DNA from: Phycisphaerae bacterium
Lineage (GTDB): Bacteria; Planctomycetota; Phycisphaerae; SM23-33
DNA: 57,422 nucleotides
Assembly (NCBI GenBank): GCA_016782885.1
Contig: JADHXQ010000015.1
Span: forward strand, 1-57,422
Direction of reading: 5' to 3'
A program made the translations under genes and the position numbers. Shown piece after piece: positions 54,192 through 57,422 of the stretch. The notes beneath the pieces were generated by a model, which worked only from the letters and a program-made list of their open reading frames with translations, had not been told where the DNA came from and searched no databases. Positions within the stretch are counted from its first letter, which is position 1; each line of letters starts with the position of its first letter.

Positions 54192-55613
54192 CTACTTCAC
54201 GGGCGTGTGCTTCAGGATGAACTCGACTATGGGCGCGGGGTCTTTGAGGCTGTGGGGGTGGTGCCCCACGCCTTTCTTGCTGATCAGTATGATCTCGCCG
54301 CCGAACTTCTTGTAACGCTCCTGCATGACCAGGGCGTTTTCTTTCATTGGCACTACCTTGTCGGCATCGCCGGCGACTATCAGCAGCGGGACCTTCGCCT
54401 TGGCCAGCGGGGCAAGATGGTCGATCGGGTTTTCCTTGAAGTCGGCTAGTTGCTCGACGGTGATCCCGTAGACCTTCAGGCAAGCGCGTCCTCTCTTGCC
54501 AGGCCAACTGCGGATATCGCACACCGGCGCGTCGCCGTAGATGCACGATACCTTGTCGGGATTCTTGGCGGCCCAGTTGTAAATTATCAGCCCGCCGCGC
54601 GACATGCCCTCCAGCGCGGGCTTGGCCGCAAGCTTGTGTTCGATCGTGAGATACTTGTGGAAGGCGTCCCAGATTCTCACAGCCGCCGGCGCGCCGTACA
54701 AACCGCCCACTTCGATGTACGCGACGTGGAAGCCTTTCTTGAGCAGGGCGACATCGGCTTGCGGTTCGTGTCCGAAGAACCTCGCCCGCCACACCCACGG
54801 GCGTGCGGCGGCGGGTTTGTCCGGTACGACCAGCCGACAGGCGCGCCCGTCGAGTTTGAAATCATGTATCGCAAAACCGTTCCACTTTCCGACCTTGCCC
54901 GGAAAGGTCGAACTGCTTTTCTGCGACCCCAGGGCCTCCAGAACGCTGGCGGCGACTTTTTCGGCGAGGTACTTCGAGCCGACCGCGTCGAAATGCACGT
55001 CGCCCTTCCTTTCGAAGTCTTTCAACCGCCTGGTCATGTGGGCGTGCAGATCGTTTATGGCGATCTTGTTCTCGGACATTATCTTCGCGGCCACAGCGTT
55101 ATACTTCAACTCATCGCCCTTGATACGCCCAGGCTCTCCGTCGGGCACGGGAGTCGTCGTCGCCCAGATCAACCTCGCGTCGGTGGTCTTGAGTATCTTG
55201 ACGAGTTGGCGGAGATTGGCGCCGTACTGCTCCAGCGAGTGGGGGATCTTTCCGTTGATCTTGTCGCGGCGCCCCTGTGTTCTCGATTTCGGATTGCGAT
55301 AGCATAAGTCCCACAGGCCCCAGTTAAAGTGGATCACGTCCCACTTTCCGTCGCCGATGTACCGTTTGATATTCGCCACGCCCATACCGGTGTGCCCGGC
55401 GTTGCCCGGATTGTGGCGGACGGAGGCTTTGCCTTCCAGCAGCTTCGGAAGCGCCTTCATATAGCCCATCGATATCGAATCGCCGATGATCAGCACTTTC
55501 GGCAGGGAGCTTTTTGCGGTCTTTGGCGCAGCCGGAGCTGCGCTCAAACCAATCGAAAAACTCAAAACGATAGCGGAAACCACCGCGAAACGATGCATTC
55601 CGCTTGTCTTCAT
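54192..55613 (-). CDS. Secreted GDSL/SGNH esterase fused to an alpha/beta hydrolase
   Basis: This is a 473-residue protein. The start was set at MKTSGMHRF with GAGGAG seven bases upstream. A signal peptide ends near AAPAAP. The first half is an SGNH esterase: IIGDSISMG (Ser46), then GDVHFDAVGSKYLAE with the Asp-His pair. The second half (from about residue 235) is an alpha/beta hydrolase with nucleophile elbow EGMSRGG, the acid in AGDADKVVP and the His in VGHHPHS. Two esterase folds in one chain suggest that two acyl or ester decorations are removed from one polysaccharide. No other domain is seen. Confidence 0.87.
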   Translation of the reverse strand: MKTSGMHRFAVVSAIVLSFSIGLSAAPAAPKTAKSSLPKVLIIGDSISMGYMKALPKLLEGKASVRHNPGNAGHTGMGVANIKRYIGDGKWDVIHFNWGLWDLCYRNPKSRTQGRRDKINGKIPHSLEQYGANLRQLVKILKTTDARLIWATTTPVPDGEPGRIKGDELKYNAVAAKIMSENKIAINDLHAHMTRRLKDFERKGDVHFDAVGSKYLAEKVAASVLEALGSQKSSSTFPGKVGKWNGFAIHDFKLDGRACRLVVPDKPAAARPWVWRARFFGHEPQADVALLKKGFHVAYIEVGGLYGAPAAVRIWDAFHKYLTIEHKLAAKPALEGMSRGGLIIYNWAAKNPDKVSCIYGDAPVCDIRSWPGKRGRACLKVYGITVEQLADFKENPIDHLAPLAKAKVPLLIVAGDADKVVPMKENALVMQERYKKFGGEIILISKKGVGHHPHSLKDPAPIVEFILKHTPVK

Positions 55614-55859
55614 AACGTTCTCCTCAGTGGAAAGCCCAGGACTCACCATCAGTCCGCGCTGGACCATTATGCAGACAATTGCCCTTGGGGCAAGCAATTG
55701 CTCCTGGTGTGATATGGGGCAATAATGAGAACCATGCGTTACACAACGATGTAGACCAGATAGTGCAGCGACTGCCGGCAAAGATACACAAAAACGAAGC
55801 CCAACAAACTTAATATTCAAAGCCTGGCCCCGATGCCGCCGGTCTTTTGGGGGGTGTAT

Positions 55860-56057
55860 TTACTGCTGATCTTTTATAGGCGCCATGTCCGGAAGGGGGG
55901 GAAGGTCGTCGGGCATAATCTTGACGATTTTGCCGTTCCGCCACAGCACGAGGGGTTGATTGTGCTGGCGTGCTATCTCCGCGGCGCGGCGGGCGGCGCG
56001 GATCATGGCCTTGCGGCTTCCTTCCAGGTCGTGGTGAGGCCCATGTTGTTGGATCAT
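55860..56057 (-). CDS. Small partner protein of the zeta-toxin-like gene
   Basis: This 65-residue protein has a helix rich in Ala and Arg (SRKAMIRAARRAAEIARQ), then QPLVLWRNGKIVKIMP, a strand pair, and a Pro-rich end. The start overlaps the stop of the upstream AAA gene as ATGA, so the two are made together. Its size and position fit an antitoxin or accessory subunit, but known Epsilon antitoxins were not recognised in it, so the role is inferred from the overlap. Confidence 0.7.
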   Translation of the reverse strand: MIQQHGPHHDLEGSRKAMIRAARRAAEIARQHNQPLVLWRNGKIVKIMPDDLPPLPDMAPIKDQQ

Positions 56058-56593
56058 GTGTTGATTCCTTCGTCAAGGAGAACGGGGGGCCATTGGCTGG
56101 CGTCGTACAACTGCCAGGTATCGACGATGCGGCGGTAGATGTCCTGGAAGTTCTTAAGCCCGCGATCGAACCGGCGGCGAATATCGTTTTCGGGAATGTT
56201 ATGTCCGCCATGCGCCACGCGCTGTTGGACACGTTCGACGGCAAGTTCGACCGACGGTAGTTGGAGAAAACGCAGATCGACGTGATAGCCCGCCTCCCGC
56301 CATTCGGTGATAAAACGCTGGTAGGCGCGTCCGGCGAGGGTGGTTTCAACTGCAAAGTCGTTCCGTTCGTCTACGCTCTGTCGGACATGTTCCAGCATGA
56401 GGCGTGAGGCTTCGACGGCCGCTTCGTCCGGACGGAATGGCGAGAGCCCCGCGGCGATCAGGTCTGCGTTTATGAACGTTGGGCAATGACCCTCCGCGGG
56501 GAGGAACTCGCGTGCAAACGTGGTCTTGCCCGCGCCGTTCGGGCCTGCGATTATCAGGGCTCGCGGAACTGTGCTGGATTGCCTGTCGTTCAT
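56054..56593 (-). CDS. Zeta toxin-like P-loop kinase
   Basis: This is a 179-residue protein. GPNGAGKTT at residues 17-25 is the Walker A loop. TFINADLIAAGLSP and FAVETTLAGRAYQRFI are the blocks typical of zeta-toxin kinases, which phosphorylate UDP-sugar precursors of the cell wall. The length is shorter than that of the classical zeta (about 290). The start MNDRQSS was chosen; an alternative in-frame ATG lies 30 bases upstream. It overlaps the small gene downstream by ATGA, as expected for a toxin-antitoxin-like pair. Confidence 0.8.
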   Translation of the reverse strand: MNDRQSSTVPRALIIAGPNGAGKTTFAREFLPAEGHCPTFINADLIAAGLSPFRPDEAAVEASRLMLEHVRQSVDERNDFAVETTLAGRAYQRFITEWREAGYHVDLRFLQLPSVELAVERVQQRVAHGGHNIPENDIRRRFDRGLKNFQDIYRRIVDTWQLYDASQWPPVLLDEGINT

Positions 56594-56875
56594 ACTGTGA
56601 TCTCTATCGGACCACCACAGCATAGCACATCAAGCAGATATTGCGAACCCTTTCCAGTCAACGTTGTTAACTGCGGCGTGCCGCCGCCGTGTCGTTCTAT
56701 TCGGGCGCGTTTACGAATGCTGCCTCCCATTATCGAGCGAATGCATTTTGTCCCAGGCCCCTGGTGATTCTCGCCACGGGACTCGCACACCGGCGCTGTG
56801 GTTACGCACGCCAAAAGATGAAAAAGATGACAAAACACGCTAACTGCTTAGTATATCAGCATATAAAATAGTATC

Positions 56876-56945
56876 GCGGTAGGGACCGCCGTTGCCGGCG
56901 GCCCCCCGCACAGATCCGTACGTGAGGAACTACCTCACACGGCTC
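56876..56945 (-). ncRNA. Group II intron 3' end (domains V and VI)
   Basis: On the minus strand, 56945-56913 is a 33-nt domain V-type hairpin: GAGCCGTGTGAGG, loop TAGTT, CCTCACGTACGGATC. The adjoining GC-rich hairpin (about 56912-56876), GGGGCCGCCG-GCAA-CGGCGGTCCC followed by TACCGC, has the unpaired A expected of the domain VI branch point. The stop codon of the maturase remnant lies inside domain V. The intron 3' boundary should be near 56870-56875. The 5' half of the intron is missing. Confidence 0.75.
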
Positions 56946-57216
56946 CTGCCTTGAGTCGGGCGCGAAATCGTTCATTAGGATAAGGATGGATGATATGCAC
57001 GCGCGGTAGATGTCGCCTCGCAAGGCGTTGCATCCGCGTCCATGTCCAGCGACAGCGACCACGTTGGCTGCGGCGGCGAATCGTCCATAACCAGAGACGA
57101 GTCACCTCGTCGACGAAACGCCTGATGCGGTTGATGTTGCTCGGGACGGCATGATAGTTCATCCAGCCCTGTACAACACTTCGCAACCAGCGGGTCGTTT
57201 CGCCTACAGTGAACAT
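56935..57216 (-). pseudogene. Truncated group II intron reverse transcriptase/maturase (C-terminal fragment)
   Basis: The frame ends with WLRSVVQGWMNYHAVPSN, INRIRRFVDEVTRLWLWTIRR and the C-terminal HPYPNERF of the maturase (domain X) of group II intron proteins. The reverse transcriptase domain, which should precede it, is absent: upstream of the RWL motif the sequence becomes RHS-like on the other strand and a stop follows soon. About 80 of roughly 400-500 residues remain. The fragment leads directly into the domain V/VI hairpins, so it is the decayed 3' part of one intron. Confidence 0.8.
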
Positions 57217-57422
57217 CTTCTACGATTCACTCAACCGCACTGTCCACGAAACCCAGAACTTCGGCAGCGCGCGTTATATCACCCACACTTCGTTCAAATC
57301 GCTGCCAATCACCGGATTGGAGTATCCCAACGGCCGTGATGTTGTATATAATTACGATGAATTGTATCGTCTCAAAGAAATTACGGATGGATCAGCTATC
57401 GCCCAGTGGTCTTTCTACGGTC
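57200..57422 (+). CDS. RHS/YD-repeat protein, partial at the window edge
   Basis: The plus frame reads NIFYDSLNRTVHE and GLEYPNGRDVVYNYDE, followed by LYRLKEITDG and SAIAQWSFYG, which are YD-repeats of RHS proteins, large surface or toxin-delivery polymers. The frame is open to the last base. Its upstream side breaks off at the junction with the group II intron fragment near 57190-57215, so both ends are incomplete. Confidence 0.7.

Noticed and set aside
56624..56870. Integron attC or terminator target of a group IIC intron
   Set aside because: No clear hairpin target adjoins the predicted 3' intron boundary.

Overview
This 57 kb window looks like the chromosome of an uncultured planctomycete, most likely a Phycisphaerae relative. 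The support is the mixture of gene families: Tat-exported sulfatases (three), Tat-exported Gfo/Idh/MocA oxidoreductases (two), PQQ-type beta-propeller proteins (three), two large HzsA-related di-haem proteins, a HEAT-repeat protein, an EF-hand protein, and a decayed formylglycine-generating-enzyme-like gene ending in a PEP-CTERM-like tail. Base composition is GC-rich throughout. No rRNA, CRISPR array, phage module or intact transposase gene was seen. Both window edges look like contig edges: the left edge starts inside a perfect 38-bp palindrome and the right edge cuts an RHS-repeat gene.

Layout. 1-6 kb: a sulfatase, then a minus-strand operon joined by two ATGA overlaps (DUF3748/YidR-like lipoprotein, Asp-box sialidase-like protein, NanA/DapA-family lyase), which reads as a possible sialic-acid or sugar-acid scavenging unit. 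6-23 kb: secreted beta-propeller proteins, an alpha/beta hydrolase, a polytopic membrane protein, an HzsA-related protein, a sulfatase, and a DUF255 thioredoxin-like lipoprotein fused to a DsbD-alpha-like domain. 23-28 kb: an assimilatory sulfur island with [4Fe-4S] APS reductase and sulfite reductase facing cysK and metY, separated by overlapping divergent promoters that share one operator-like dyad. 28-41 kb: oxidoreductase, HEAT protein, a hybrid histidine kinase with a c-type haem sensor, a second HzsA-related protein, a THUMP-like methyltransferase, a DUF4105 protein and tRNA-Leu(UAA). 41-52 kb: EF-hand protein, the decayed gene, OPT transporter, two small secreted proteins, and a co-directional run of class II terpene cyclase-like, UroD-family and Gfo/Idh/MocA genes. 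52-57 kb: pseudopilin, sulfatase, a GDSL plus alpha/beta hydrolase fusion, a zeta-toxin-like pair, and a truncated group II intron next to an RHS fragment.

The main theme is periplasmic or surface degradation of complex, probably sulfated, glycans with supporting redox proteins; sulfur assimilation is the one clear anabolic unit. The most unusual items are the inverted-repeat element that sits in frame inside the signal peptide of the sialidase-like gene, the mirrored sulfur promoters, and two related nested-palindrome elements placed exactly between convergent genes. Functions are inferred from motifs read by eye; no database search was run.
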